Translations under genes and position numbers: made by a program
Assembly: GCF_000172155.1 (NCBI RefSeq)
Contig: NZ_ABIZ01000001.1
Coordinates: 4,621,105 to 4,685,104 of the forward strand
Source of the DNA: Verrucomicrobium spinosum DSM 4136 = JCM 18804
Lineage (GTDB): Bacteria > Verrucomicrobiota > Verrucomicrobiia > Verrucomicrobiales > Verrucomicrobiaceae
DNA length: 64,000 nucleotides
Reading direction: 5' to 3'
Shown: positions 1 through 9,587 of the stretch, in pieces
Layout: each line of letters starts with the position of its first letter
Position numbering within the stretch: position 1 is the first letter of the stretch
The notes under the pieces: generated by a model
What the model was told of the DNA's origin: nothing
What the model saw: the letters and a program-made list of their open reading frames with translations, nothing else
Databases searched by the model: none

Positions 1-154
1 CGCCAGGCAAATTCGTCCCTTGCAGGTGGTCAGCAACTTTTGCACCAGCATCGGTGGTTGCACCGTTGCCATCCTTGCTTTGCGCGCTCACGGTCAAGGA
101 CGTCAGGCCCATTGTGAGACACAGACTGCTCAAAATCAGTTTGAATGCGTTCAT
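1..154 (-). CDS. exported protein, 5' end only (partial)
   Basis: The ATG at 154 overlaps the stop of the upstream gene as ATGA, so it is probably translationally coupled and the last visible gene of the operon. About 51 codons are visible before the window edge. They begin with a clear signal peptide (Lys-5, a hydrophobic stretch, then SLTVSAQ-SKDG), followed by a polar Gly/Thr/Asp-rich segment. The function cannot be read from this fragment. Confidence 0.7.
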   Translation of the reverse strand, partial: MNAFKLILSSLCLTMGLTSLTVSAQSKDGNGATTDAGAKVADHLQGTNLPG

Positions 155-2112
155 GGTGCACTCGGTGTTTTTGTGGGGGCCGGGATCGTTCCTGCGCTTT
201 GTACCGGAGGGCTCGGCGGTTCTGTAGCCTTTGAGGCCGTTGCACCCGGGCCAGGACCTTGCTTGGGAGCACTTCCGACACGCCACGCTTCCTCGATATC
301 GGGATTGGGCAATCTCTGACGATTGGCATCTGGAACCTGTCCCTCATCCTTTCTAAAATAAACTCGACCGTTAGTCACATCAGCCACTGCCGGTGCCTCT
401 TGCATTTGCTTAAGCATGTATTGGGACACTTCCGCTACCGCGGGTTTGCTTCCCGCCTTTTGCAGCGCCATTGCATCTCCGGCATCTTTTGCCCATACGA
501 AAAATGCAACACTCAGCGGTGTTGTCCAATCATCAATAGTTCCGGCGGCTCCCTGCGGAGCCTTAAATACTACCGGTCTTTGACTCGACGCCGAGGACCT
601 AAAGTACTTTAGAGACTCTTCATAACCCCGATGCTTGCCTCCTGAAGTCAGCAGCAACGGTATCTGACTGGAGCTTGCCGAAGTGGGAGAGAAGAGGGAG
701 CCAGCGTGAAGATGCACGGCAGCATACCTTGTAGGATCCTCCAAAATCAGAGCCTGTCCGAAGTCGGCTCCACTGCCATTGGCAAACAGATAATATGGCG
801 AACCAGGCCATCCCAGTTCCCGAATCGCATTGCCCACGACCCGCCACAGTTCTGGATTCACGAGTTTAGCCACCTTGGCTATTCGCACCACATCCTGTGG
901 ATCCGTATCAATCCCTAGGCCCAGCTTTTTGACATTCACAGCAATCACCCCAATGCGTTCTCTCTCCCACAAAGCTGATCTGAGGTCTGTGTTTGACTTA
1001 AGGCGGCCAATCAGAGCCTCATCGTCATTTTCCCAGGTAAGCCAGAGCTGCACCATTCGCACGGGAGCCCCCTCCTTCACCCTGCCAGGAACTCGAAAGT
1101 AGATCTTGGAGGATGTCGCGAGCTCTACAAGGTTCAACTCCGCTGCGGCTATGGCACAATCGGGTCTTTTGGGTCTTTCTTGATGCAGCAGCTTCCATGC
1201 ACCGGGCAACTCGTCCCCCGCAACCCATGATTGAAGTGTGGCCGAGGGAGCCTTTTCCAACGTTGCACAATCCATCTCGGTATGAATATGAAACCACCGT
1301 GATTGAGCAATTCCACCCGACAGTACAAAGCTCAAGGAATTCTGCGCGTAACGATCCAAATAGGCACGCCCCACACCCTTGCCGTCTATCAGCAGGAAGT
1401 TTATCTTGTTTTCAACTTTGGTGCGCCGGAGATCTTGAAAGAAGAACAGGTTCTCCTGGTACGACTTCGCCAGCGTCGACACGACTATGCCTGGAGGATA
1501 CTCAATGCCCCTCGGCACAAACGGATACCGTGGCACATCGCTCGTGCACCAGAACCCCCACAGCCAGGGTTGACGCATCATAATGCGATGCATCCAGACG
1601 GCTCCAGAACCGCTGGCAAAGCATACCCCTTTTAGATTTGCCCCGTATGCTTCCTCTGCAAGCCTGTAAATCCTGTTCGAAAGATCCCCCGTCGTCTCGG
1701 ACAAACGCCGGGCAGGCTCCTGTGGATCAAATCCAACTGAAATTATTCCTAGTTGGTGTTGCTGAGCAAATTTGACCCAGTGGGGATCTTCGAGAGGCAC
1801 CCTGGGCTTGGCCATCTCCGAGGCAACAACGATATATGCCTTGGGCTTCGCAGTTGCTGGAACCCAGAAAAATTCTACTCTCTTGAAGTAATCGTTTGCC
1901 CCAAATGCCTTCCGTTCAATTCGATATGGCAGAGCATTTGCCCGCATCTCTTGCATCGCTTCTGGACCCTTCGGTTGTGCCACAGCGGGTGTCGTTGCTG
2001 GCGGCACGGTTGCAGCAGGAAGGCTCTTTTGACCCAATGCCGTTTGCTGCGCCGGCAATCCAGGCACCACCACCAGCAAGGTCGAAAACAATGCGCTCTG
2101 AAAGATCTTCAT
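151..2112 (-). CDS. exported protein with two degenerate alpha/beta-hydrolase-like halves
   Basis: A 653-residue protein with an N-terminal signal peptide (MKIFQSALFSTLLVVVPG) and a Pro/Ala/Thr-rich linker. Two similar halves each carry a nucleophile-elbow-like turn (CFASGSGAVW near 190, LFANGSGADFG near 470), consistent with tandem alpha/beta-hydrolase folds. The expected G-x-S-x-G is imperfect, so the halves may be non-catalytic. The C-terminus is a Pro/Thr-rich tail. The ATG at 2112 was chosen because it overlaps the stop of the upstream gene as ATGA; an in-frame start 21 bases earlier would overlap it by 25 bases. It follows another hydrolase gene and the ABC transporter. No substrate can be named. 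Confidence 0.75.
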   Translation of the reverse strand: MKIFQSALFSTLLVVVPGLPAQQTALGQKSLPAATVPPATTPAVAQPKGPEAMQEMRANALPYRIERKAFGANDYFKRVEFFWVPATAKPKAYIVVASEMAKPRVPLEDPHWVKFAQQHQLGIISVGFDPQEPARRLSETTGDLSNRIYRLAEEAYGANLKGVCFASGSGAVWMHRIMMRQPWLWGFWCTSDVPRYPFVPRGIEYPPGIVVSTLAKSYQENLFFFQDLRRTKVENKINFLLIDGKGVGRAYLDRYAQNSLSFVLSGGIAQSRWFHIHTEMDCATLEKAPSATLQSWVAGDELPGAWKLLHQERPKRPDCAIAAAELNLVELATSSKIYFRVPGRVKEGAPVRMVQLWLTWENDDEALIGRLKSNTDLRSALWERERIGVIAVNVKKLGLGIDTDPQDVVRIAKVAKLVNPELWRVVGNAIRELGWPGSPYYLFANGSGADFGQALILEDPTRYAAVHLHAGSLFSPTSASSSQIPLLLTSGGKHRGYEESLKYFRSSASSQRPVVFKAPQGAAGTIDDWTTPLSVAFFVWAKDAGDAMALQKAGSKPAVAEVSQYMLKQMQEAPAVADVTNGRVYFRKDEGQVPDANRQRLPNPDIEEAWRVGSAPKQGPGPGATASKATEPPSPPVQSAGTIPAPTKTPSAP

Positions 2113-2978
2113 GGCCGATGAAAAGTTTCCCATTTTTTAGCCAGTTTCGGAGATGGAAACCAAGAAGCGAACGTGGGGTGAGTGCTGACGTCCTTCGGGT
2201 CCAGTTCCCTGCAGGTGCCAATATCCCTCCATACCCCTGAAGGACGCAGTTTCGACAAGTGGCTTGCAAGCAGCGATTCAAAGTATTCTCTCGCAAAGGA
2301 TTCGAACTCCGAACTTCGCTTATGGGACGCCTGCGGAATGCTGATCCAAGTCCACTGTCTACCAAGCTCCCTTCCTCTTTGGAAGTGCTGGAGTGAAGCC
2401 CAATAGCAGGTGGCATCAAATTCGCCACATGCCACCAGTGCTGGGGCATATTTTTCAGATGGGGCGGCCGGTTCCCATCTTACAACTCCACATCCGCTCC
2501 AACCCACCACTTTGTCAGGGTAAATCTCGGCAAAGGAAGCTGTGAATCTGGCACCTGCTGAGAAGCCGTACACCAAGAGAGGAAGGTCACCTGCGCCAGC
2601 TTGCTTGAGTGCCTGGATCACCAGGGCTCCAGACCCCAGCGTTGCGTCGGAATAGCAAGCCAGCGGGTAGGATTGCTTCGACACAAACCAGATGCCACAA
2701 AGCAAGATCTGGTTCCGAAGAGCATATTCCTGCCACTCCTTTTCAAGCAGCCACTTGCCGCCGTTTCCGTTCTTCCCGGGGCACAAAATGATTGCCGCCT
2801 TCGGTTTGTATTCTGACTTGAGATAGAAGAAGTCCGCCTTTTGGATGTGGTCGTTGGGCACCAATTGCAGATGCTCTAGAACTGGAGGTGCGCACTCAGC
2901 CGTTTCCAGCCCTGAGAAGCTCCACCATGATGCGAGCGCACACAGCACCACTCGCGCTGCTGTACCAGATCGTTTCAT
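2109..2978 (-). CDS. exported alpha/beta hydrolase (esterase/depolymerase-like)
   Basis: A 289-residue protein starting MKRSGTAARVV with a signal peptide ending near ECAPP. The nucleophile elbow is canonical (VYGFSAGARF, Ser near 150), and a late PQASHKRSS segment could supply the catalytic His. This layout recalls the PHB-depolymerase/feruloyl-esterase group of alpha/beta hydrolases. The ATG at 2978 overlaps the stop of the ABC transporter gene as TAATG, which points to coupled translation. The substrate is unknown. Its place next to a larger two-domain relative suggests that both act on the same extracytoplasmic material. Confidence 0.75.
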   Translation of the reverse strand: MKRSGTAARVVLCALASWWSFSGLETAECAPPVLEHLQLVPNDHIQKADFFYLKSEYKPKAAIILCPGKNGNGGKWLLEKEWQEYALRNQILLCGIWFVSKQSYPLACYSDATLGSGALVIQALKQAGAGDLPLLVYGFSAGARFTASFAEIYPDKVVGWSGCGVVRWEPAAPSEKYAPALVACGEFDATCYWASLQHFQRGRELGRQWTWISIPQASHKRSSEFESFAREYFESLLASHLSKLRPSGVWRDIGTCRELDPKDVSTHPTFASWFPSPKLAKKWETFHRP

Positions 2979-4645
2979 TAGTGAAGGGAATTCTTGTTTC
3001 GTGCCAGCACCACCCAGGCTATCCCCAAGCCCACGACAACATGGACTATCAGTAGAACCCATGACGCATTGTACTGAGCTATTGCGGTCTTGGTTGTCTG
3101 CTGGACAATATCATAGTGCCTGAAGGACTCGAAGGTCCTCAGGTAGCCACTCCATCCCCAGTACGCTGCAATAAAAGGTCGTGTCAGAAGGGTTAGCCAG
3201 GCTGGAAGCGCCAGCACGGCACCAGACAGTGGTAGCTGAAGACCAACGAGATAGATGGCCAGCAACGACGCCCTCTCCGGCGAACGTGAAACAGCTGAAA
3301 ACATCAAACACGTCGAACTCATGGCCAGAGTCGACAGGAAGAGTATCCAAAACTGAGCTCCAAGTTCCCCTGGGAAGCCGCACATGGTTTTCACGAACCA
3401 AGTCATCGACAAGCTTTGCACCAGACTCAGTACAGTCACAAAGACCACTTTTGTCCCGATGTAAGCAAAGGGGGACAGACCCGATCTCAGCTCCTTGTTC
3501 AGAACATCCCTTTCTTTGGCAATCTCCCTGGCTCCATTATTGGCCCCTATCAGCGTCAAAAGGATTACCTGAAACATGCTCAGGCCAGCGACCAGCGAAG
3601 ACACATGAAAAGACTCCTTCATCAAATGGAGCCTCTCGGTAAGTCCATCCACCACACTGGTTTCAATCCTTAGCGAGAGACTTCTGACTTCAGGGAGCCC
3701 ATTCGAGGCAAAGACGGCCACGAGAACCGGAAAAGTGATCAACAGCATTAACTGAAGCCACATCTGCCCCTTGTCTCTAAAGAAAAGAGTGGCCTGCCTT
3801 TGAAGAAGTACACAAAACTGTCTGATCACTCCTGCCGGTGCTGCGGTACGCAGTGCAGTTGGTCCTCCCCCTCGATCTGAAGTCCCGGATTCCAATCGTG
3901 TTGCCACGAGTTGGTCGGCTCTCCCATATACCTCTTCCCACGAACTCGCACCAAATGACGGAAGGACCTGGTCTGGTGGACCGTCATAAAGCAGACGCCC
4001 TCGGTTGAGAAACAGTACCGTGTTGGCAAACTGCAGGTTGGCTACCGAATGAGTCACGAGAACCACCGTCTTGCCTGTCTGCTGCACCAACCCCGCCATC
4101 CATTGCATCATTTCAAGTTCGGCATGGGGATCCAGCCCACTGGTCAATTCGTCCAGTAGTAGAAACTGCGGGTCACTTACCAATTCCTCCGCCAGCGCCA
4201 GCCGTCGCCGTTGTCCTCCAGAAAGAGTGGCCACACGCTGATGTAGGATCGCAGATAGTCCTGACAATTCCACAATCGACCTGAGCCAGGCCGCCCTGTC
4301 ATTCTGTGAAACTCCACCAGGCAGCCGTAGACTCATGGAATTGCTCAGAACCTCCTCAACCGAGAGATTCTCATGAAATGCCGCGAACTGAGGCAGGTAT
4401 CCAACTGCAAGCGGTAGGGCCGTGCGAAGCTCAGCGGGATCATATCCTCCAACCCGCACAAGACCCGAAGTAGCAGAAGTCAAACCGGAAAGCACCCGCA
4501 AGAGCGTACTCTTACCGCACCCACTTGGACCAACCAAAACAGCGAAAACACCTCCTGCAATTTCAAAGTCCAGATCCTGCAGCAGCAGCTTGGCGGGGTC
4601 TTTTGAAGCTGCAAAGCTGAGCTGATGCACACTAACTCCTGTCAT
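2978..4645 (-). CDS. ABC transporter with fused ATPase and permease (ABCG-like, ABC-2 type)
   Basis: A 555-residue half-transporter. The nucleotide-binding domain is N-terminal: Walker A GPSGCGKST at about 39-47, signature LSGGQRRRLALAEEL, Walker B FLLLDELTSGLDP, and a switch His in VLVTHS. The C-terminal ABC-2 permease domain has about six hydrophobic segments from residue 300 on. This NBD-TMD order is that of ABCG-type exporters, which work as dimers. A TTG at 4675 is in frame, but the ATG at 4645 places the usual short beta-strand just before the Walker A region. It lies between an exported helical protein and two exported hydrolases, so it may export a product of, or for, that pathway. 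Confidence 0.88.
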   Translation of the reverse strand: MTGVSVHQLSFAASKDPAKLLLQDLDFEIAGGVFAVLVGPSGCGKSTLLRVLSGLTSATSGLVRVGGYDPAELRTALPLAVGYLPQFAAFHENLSVEEVLSNSMSLRLPGGVSQNDRAAWLRSIVELSGLSAILHQRVATLSGGQRRRLALAEELVSDPQFLLLDELTSGLDPHAELEMMQWMAGLVQQTGKTVVLVTHSVANLQFANTVLFLNRGRLLYDGPPDQVLPSFGASSWEEVYGRADQLVATRLESGTSDRGGGPTALRTAAPAGVIRQFCVLLQRQATLFFRDKGQMWLQLMLLITFPVLVAVFASNGLPEVRSLSLRIETSVVDGLTERLHLMKESFHVSSLVAGLSMFQVILLTLIGANNGAREIAKERDVLNKELRSGLSPFAYIGTKVVFVTVLSLVQSLSMTWFVKTMCGFPGELGAQFWILFLSTLAMSSTCLMFSAVSRSPERASLLAIYLVGLQLPLSGAVLALPAWLTLLTRPFIAAYWGWSGYLRTFESFRHYDIVQQTTKTAIAQYNASWVLLIVHVVVGLGIAWVVLARNKNSLH

Positions 4646-4696
4646 GGAATCGTGAAAGGGGGTGTAGGGACGCAATGGCTGTTCGACACAACTGGA

Positions 4697-6730
4697 TCAA
4701 TCAGCTCTGCCAGAATTGCTGTTCTTGGTCCCCTCTGGCGATTCCGCCCCTTTGGCACCACGCTCAGCAACTGCTGATACTGGCGCAGGTCTCCCCAGAA
4801 TCGTGTTAGAGATGCGTTGAATCCCTTCATTGGCAATTTGGCTGGGAGGATATTGCCGTTGGGCATTGAGCATCCAGGTCAAAGCAAAGCCGTCATCCCC
4901 ACGCCTTTCGGCATCGCGGGCTTTTGAGATGGATGCAACGAAGTCTGTCGCACGCACCGAGACGTCGGCACGAAATTTGTTAAGCTTCGAATCTTCGGGC
5001 CAATCTTGTGTAGCCAGCTCCAAAGCTTCCCAAGCGCCGAATGGATCTCGACTGCGGTCGAGAAGACTGGCCTTTTCATAAGCTAGTTCAGCACCTTTTA
5101 CTTTTTCCAGTGCACTCTTCAATTGCTCTTCCCGTTTGGGGTCTCCATGTACCGCCCCGGCGAATTGCAACTGCTTCTCGAAAATGAGCCTGAAGTTTGC
5201 ATCCTTGACCGCACGGTCAAAGTCGTCAGCCCCCTGGTTTTTGGTATCCTGTGATGCAAAAAACTGCTTGGATGCCGTCTCCAGATCGGGATTTCCAGGC
5301 CATGTCGCCGCCGCCACTCGGAACTCCTCCATTGCTTTGTCGAGTTGCCCCTGTTGCGCCGCAAGCTTGGCCATACCGAGACGCATCTGACTCTCACGTT
5401 TTACACCGTCCACCAAGGCCCTTGGCTTCGTGCCATCAAAGTCGACAACATCCTTCTCAAGTGCTTTCAAAGTGGTCTCCAGCTTCACAAAGTCCTTCGC
5501 TTCAATCATTGCCTGCACCTGCTGAAGCTTCTCGTAGTACTCAGCGGTTTGCAGCTTTTGAGCCCTCAATACAGACTGAAATGCCGGATGATACTGAGAC
5601 TTGAAAAAAGCTTCGCGTAGGATTTTGGATCCTGAAGCAACTTTTTGCTGCTGTACTTTGAACTTGAACACCTCAATATCACTCTCCGTTTGACGAATGA
5701 TTTCCGATGACAACGCCGCCTGCTGCGCCAGTTCTGGAGGCAGGTCCCCGTCCCCGAACAGAATCCTGTAGAAATCCGCAGAAACTCTCGCATGATAGTG
5801 ACGCCTTCCTTGAAATAGGACGTCGACGAACTTTTTGAAATCAGCCTTGGCCTTCTTCTCAAGCTCTTCCATTTCCTTTTCATTGAGACGCATGCGGGCC
5901 CTCGAATCTAGGGAATTAAAGTATTCCTCTGTGAGCTGCAATTTCCCCATCACTCCGCTCACCGCATCTGACGCATCTTTCGGGCTCGGGAGAAATGCCT
6001 TGTTACCATTGTTTTTGTCGCCTTGATTGCCCTGCTTGCTTCCCTGACCCTGAGGTCGACCATTTATGGCATTGCGGCGGGTCCGATCCTCCTCCTTACG
6101 CCACACATCATCTGAGATCATGTCGGCATTCCGACTCGCAACCTTGACCTTCTGCTGAAGCGCCCTGTTGGCGGCATCCAATTCAGCCTGGTTGTTGCGC
6201 ATGTCCCAGAAGCTCAATACGCGGTTGGCAAGCTGCCGGCTGATCCCAGCATCCCACGGATACTCGCTTAAGGTGTAGAGATTCCCGACAGCTACTGCGG
6301 CCTGCCGCTTGTCACGGAGCAAATTCACCGTTTGCTTGAACAGATCCTCGTATGCCTTAACTTCCTGAGCATCCACTTCGGCGGAGTTGAGGTAACTTTC
6401 CAGTTCCGGTGGAATGAGATTCTCAGCTCCACTGAGCATGTCTGCGGCCATTGCTTTTTGCTGCATAGTTGCAGCTCCGCCTGCGCCACCTTGGGCCGCT
6501 GAGCCATCACCAGGCTTGCGATTGTACAGATAGTCGAGTGTCGTGCCTGTCGCCCCCCCATTGGGACTGCCTTGTGGAGATGGGGTGTTGCTTTGCGGTG
6601 CAGCACCTTGAGACGTGGCTCCAGACTCCGGCGCAGGTGCGCCAGACGGTTGTTGCGCAGCAAGGCCAAGGCTGAATCCCGCACAGATCACAAGCCCAAT
6701 AGCCCTACTTCTTCTTGAATCTTCGCGCAT
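4697..6730 (-). CDS. large exported alpha-helical (TPR-like) protein
   Basis: A 677-residue protein with a signal peptide (AIGLVICAGFSLGLAAQQ), then a low-complexity Pro/Gly/Ser/Gln linker of about 70 residues. The rest is a long, charged, Ala/Lys/Glu-rich helical body with TPR-like spacing near the middle and end (for example MAKLAAQQGQLDKAMEEF). No enzyme motif is visible. The first 26 bases overlap the end of the upstream gene, and the ABC transporter follows 51 bases downstream. It may be a periplasmic scaffold for that transporter, but this rests only on position. Confidence 0.7.
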   Translation of the reverse strand: MREDSRRSRAIGLVICAGFSLGLAAQQPSGAPAPESGATSQGAAPQSNTPSPQGSPNGGATGTTLDYLYNRKPGDGSAAQGGAGGAATMQQKAMAADMLSGAENLIPPELESYLNSAEVDAQEVKAYEDLFKQTVNLLRDKRQAAVAVGNLYTLSEYPWDAGISRQLANRVLSFWDMRNNQAELDAANRALQQKVKVASRNADMISDDVWRKEEDRTRRNAINGRPQGQGSKQGNQGDKNNGNKAFLPSPKDASDAVSGVMGKLQLTEEYFNSLDSRARMRLNEKEMEELEKKAKADFKKFVDVLFQGRRHYHARVSADFYRILFGDGDLPPELAQQAALSSEIIRQTESDIEVFKFKVQQQKVASGSKILREAFFKSQYHPAFQSVLRAQKLQTAEYYEKLQQVQAMIEAKDFVKLETTLKALEKDVVDFDGTKPRALVDGVKRESQMRLGMAKLAAQQGQLDKAMEEFRVAAATWPGNPDLETASKQFFASQDTKNQGADDFDRAVKDANFRLIFEKQLQFAGAVHGDPKREEQLKSALEKVKGAELAYEKASLLDRSRDPFGAWEALELATQDWPEDSKLNKFRADVSVRATDFVASISKARDAERRGDDGFALTWMLNAQRQYPPSQIANEGIQRISNTILGRPAPVSAVAERGAKGAESPEGTKNSNSGRAD

Positions 6731-7187
6731 AGATAATCCCTCCTTTGCCGACTTCCAGTTCTGCGGTGTACCCCTGCCCCTTTACAAACACGACATTGTT
6801 TTGGTCCGGTGGTACAAGCACAGCTAAGTTCTTTTGTGATGTCTCCTCGCGAAACGAAAACAACCGTCCCTCGGAGATGGCCGAACCAAGATCTGCATCG
6901 ACCACAAGATTTGCCTGAAACCGACCGCCAAGAACCCGCTCGTATCCAGCCATATAGTCTTCCACAGGGAACCGCTCCAGCGTCCGGTAGGGATCCCCGG
7001 TGAACGTAAGGACGTAATACCCGATGCCTAGAATGGCGATTGTGGCAATGGCCCCCACCACTGCCCACACGGCAGCATTCCCTCTAGGCTTGGATTGCAT
7101 ACCTGTTTGAAAATGAGCAAACGGCGGCGTCACCATTTGAGGCGGTGACACTTTTTCGTGCTGATGCTCGGGGCCGGAGTAGTCCAT
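6705..7187 (-). CDS. single-pass membrane protein, first gene of the exported-protein operon
   Basis: About 160 residues: a Pro/Gln-rich cytoplasmic N-terminus, one transmembrane helix (AVWAVVGAIATIAILGIGYYVL), and an extracytoplasmic domain of about 95 residues ending in a basic KKK. The ATG at 7187 is preferred; a TTG at 7223 is also in frame. Nothing is recognisable by family. It overlaps the next gene by 26 bases. Because 7188-7299 holds no gene, the operon promoter is probably there. Confidence 0.6.
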   Translation of the reverse strand: MDYSGPEHQHEKVSPPQMVTPPFAHFQTGMQSKPRGNAAVWAVVGAIATIAILGIGYYVLTFTGDPYRTLERFPVEDYMAGYERVLGGRFQANLVVDADLGSAISEGRLFSFREETSQKNLAVLVPPDQNNVVFVKGQGYTAELEVGKGGIIYARRFKKK

Positions 7188-7299
7188 CGCCCCAGATGCT
7201 AGTAATTTAAATCCTGATGGCAAGCATTCTATTCATAACTTTTTGGAAATCACTGCCTCCTCCAAGACCTTCAGACGTGATTCGCAAAACTGCCCATGA

Positions 7300-7590
7300 C
7301 TAGGACCTCTTCTTCCCCGCCCACCGCTTCTTCTGGGCCTCAATAATGCGCTGACGTCCCTCTTCGGACATCACTCGCTTCTTCCTGGCTGCCTTTTTCG
7401 CCTTGGGAGCTTTCTCCTCAACTTCCAAAACCACCTTCGCCGGCCGACCACGACGCTTGGCAACTACGGGAGCATCACTGGACTCGCCAAGGATCGCAGC
7501 CAAGTCGGTTTCCAGTCGCTGGATCTTTTCAGCGATGGCGAGGGCTTGTTTGAGGGCTTCGACAGACGGTTTGGATGAGGTATTGGCCAT
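7300..7590 (-). CDS. small basic AT-hook-like DNA-binding protein
   Basis: A 96-residue, very basic protein. An N-terminal helix (KQALAIAEKIQRLETDLAAIL) precedes a KRRGRPAK AT-hook-type element, a Lys/Ala-rich stretch (KAPKAKKAARKKR) like histone H1 tails, and a final EEGRQRIIEAQKKRW motif that resembles NUMOD3-type DNA-binding repeats. It probably binds the minor groove as a nucleoid-associated or accessory regulator. It stands alone and is followed by the divergent 5' region of the exported-protein operon. Confidence 0.65.
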   Translation of the reverse strand: MANTSSKPSVEALKQALAIAEKIQRLETDLAAILGESSDAPVVAKRRGRPAKVVLEVEEKAPKAKKAARKKRVMSEEGRQRIIEAQKKRWAGKKRS

Positions 7591-7692
7591 GGAGGCAGTG
7601 TAGTCACAAAGTATGACGCTCCAAGCAGAATCTTAGGGAGGAAAGAGCCAGGCAAAAGTTCGCTTGCACTCTCTTCGTCCACACTGCGGCCC

Positions 7693-7896
7693 CTAGCCGA
7701 AGATGTCATCGAGAGAACACTTTAGACGCTCCATGACTGTCTGAAGCCTCCCGAGGGTGATACTCTGCTGGCATTGCTCAAGCCGAAAGATGGTGGATGC
7801 AGGAAGGCCAACCTTCCTAGAGAAAGCAGCATAGGTCATCTCCCCTCGCTTTTTGCGAAGAAAGGCAGCTAGCTTCTCATCCAATTCTGATGCCAC
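7693..7896 (-). CDS. XRE-family helix-turn-helix regulator
   Basis: A 67-residue single-domain protein with a Cro/C1-type HTH: LRKKRGEMTYAAFSRKVGLP, ASTIFRLEQCQQSITLGRLQ, then LKCSLDDIFG. The length is that of a bare HTH with no sensor domain. It is transcribed away from the GYF-FHA-PrsW gene at 8019 and could control it and itself from the shared 120-base gap. Confidence 0.78.
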   Translation of the reverse strand: MASELDEKLAAFLRKKRGEMTYAAFSRKVGLPASTIFRLEQCQQSITLGRLQTVMERLKCSLDDIFG

Positions 7897-8018
7897 CCGC
7901 AGAGAATTAGCGAGAAGCCATTCCGGATACGGAATATTTGCCTTGACCGGGGAATTTCCTAGAGGTTATTCGACCCATGCCTCGCCGATCAACCGGAAGG
8001 CCCACAAAAAGTTCGGCC

Positions 8019-9587
8019 ATGGAGATCTTCATCCTCAGAGACGGCGAAAGTACCGGCCCCTACTCTCCTGGTGAAGCCAGAGAGCTTATTGACTCACAGC
8101 AGTTCCCCGCATCCACACCGGCTTGGTACGGTCGTCTGACAGCCTGGATGCCGCTTGAGAAGGTGCTCGAACACATCGATCTCCCTTTCCCGGCACCGGA
8201 AATACCGACTCTCCCTCAGGGATCTGCTTTTCTGGTCTGCATCAGCGGCCCGGACAAAGGAAAACGGGCATCTCTCAAGGAGGATTCCCCGGTCACCCTC
8301 GGCCGGTCCGCTTCCTGCAGCATCCTCTCGGACGACTCGGACGCTCTCGACGAACACATCCGGATTTCGGTCGCCCAGAAAAAGGTCACCGTTGAACCCC
8401 TGGGGGCAGCAACGGTATTCTTGGATGGTCAGCCGTTCGCCGGCGGCAGCTTTTCCGCCAAACAACAGCTCCGTATTGGTCGATCCCTCTGGCAGGTCGA
8501 AGCTTCTCGCGACTTCAAAGCCAGTGCCGAAAAGATGCTCGGCTCGGTCGCCAGCAAGATCAGCTCCGCCGCGGGTCTTGAGGAGCTTCAGGATTTTCGT
8601 TCTGCCAATCTCTTCTCGGCAGTCTTCAAGAAGCGCACGGACGAAGAGTTTGAGGTACACTTCGCTGCCGGAACCCCCTCAAACACCCCTGAACTGGCGC
8701 AAATCGACACCCGCTGGCCTCAACCGTGGGCATTCCTGCGAGCGTTCCTTCTCTCCATTGGTGCATTCATTGGCCTCTACTACACCTGCTTCCATTTCGA
8801 GAACCTCAAGCTCATCCCAGGAGTCATCATCGTGGGAGCTTTTGCAGTTCCACTCTCGATCCTTGTTCTCTTCTTCGAGATCAACGTCCCTAGGAACATT
8901 TCCGTCTATCAGGTCATCAAGTTGGTTCTCACGGGAGGCATGCTCTCCTTGCTGGTTTCAATGTTCCTCTTCCAATGGTCGGACAGCATCGGCCTCTCTT
9001 GGATGGGCGCTTCCGTCGCTGGAATCGTAGAAGAGTCCGGAAAGTTGGTCGCCTTGATCATTGCGGCCAGAAAACTGCGGTTCCCATGGACTTTAAACGG
9101 TCTGGTACTGGGTGCCTGCGTCGGAACCGGATTCGCAATTTTCGAGACCGCTGGCTACGCATTTGACGCATTGATCACCGGTTGGGCCACGCACAGCGGT
9201 TTCCAAGGGGTGGTCATGATGACTGAGACCCTGCTGGTTCGCGCCATCTTCACTCCTCTAGGTGGACACGGAATCTGGACTGCGATGGTTGGAGCAGCCC
9301 TCTGGAGGGTAAAGAGAGACAATCCCTTCAAGTTCGAGATGCTCAAGGATCCCAAATTCCTCCGAGTCTTCATCGTTGCCGTTCTTCTTCACACCATCTG
9401 GAACTCGCCTCTGGATCTGCCGTTCATGACCAAATACATGGCAGTCGGCTTCATTGCGTGGGTGGTGGTGCTCAGCCTGGTCCAGATGGGATTGAGAGAG
9501 GTGCGGGAAGCTCAAGCCATCACAACACCGTCAAACGAGGCGTCAACACTTCCTGATTCCTCTCTCCTTCAACCCGATCAATCATGA
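8019..9587 (+). CDS. GYF-FHA-PrsW fusion: intramembrane protease with two peptide-binding domains
   Basis: About 522 residues. Residues 1-55 match a GYF_2-type domain (GPYSPGEARELI, then W-Y-G). Residues 65-150 look like an FHA phosphothreonine-binding domain (VTLGRSASCSILS, then LRIGRSLWQVE). After a linker come about eight transmembrane helices of the PrsW/CPBP-related protease family: VAGIVEESGKLVAL carries the Glu-Glu pair, followed by FAIFETAGYAF, a Gly-His pair in TPLGGHGIWTAM, and LLHTIWNSP. In Bacillus, PrsW cleaves an anti-sigma factor. Here the two N-terminal domains would recruit proline-rich or phosphorylated partners. The start is uncertain: an ATG at 7977 is in frame, but 8019 begins exactly at the GYF domain. 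Confidence 0.82.
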   Translation: MEIFILRDGESTGPYSPGEARELIDSQQFPASTPAWYGRLTAWMPLEKVLEHIDLPFPAPEIPTLPQGSAFLVCISGPDKGKRASLKEDSPVTLGRSASCSILSDDSDALDEHIRISVAQKKVTVEPLGAATVFLDGQPFAGGSFSAKQQLRIGRSLWQVEASRDFKASAEKMLGSVASKISSAAGLEELQDFRSANLFSAVFKKRTDEEFEVHFAAGTPSNTPELAQIDTRWPQPWAFLRAFLLSIGAFIGLYYTCFHFENLKLIPGVIIVGAFAVPLSILVLFFEINVPRNISVYQVIKLVLTGGMLSLLVSMFLFQWSDSIGLSWMGASVAGIVEESGKLVALIIAARKLRFPWTLNGLVLGACVGTGFAIFETAGYAFDALITGWATHSGFQGVVMMTETLLVRAIFTPLGGHGIWTAMVGAALWRVKRDNPFKFEMLKDPKFLRVFIVAVLLHTIWNSPLDLPFMTKYMAVGFIAWVVVLSLVQMGLREVREAQAITTPSNEASTLPDSSLLQPDQS

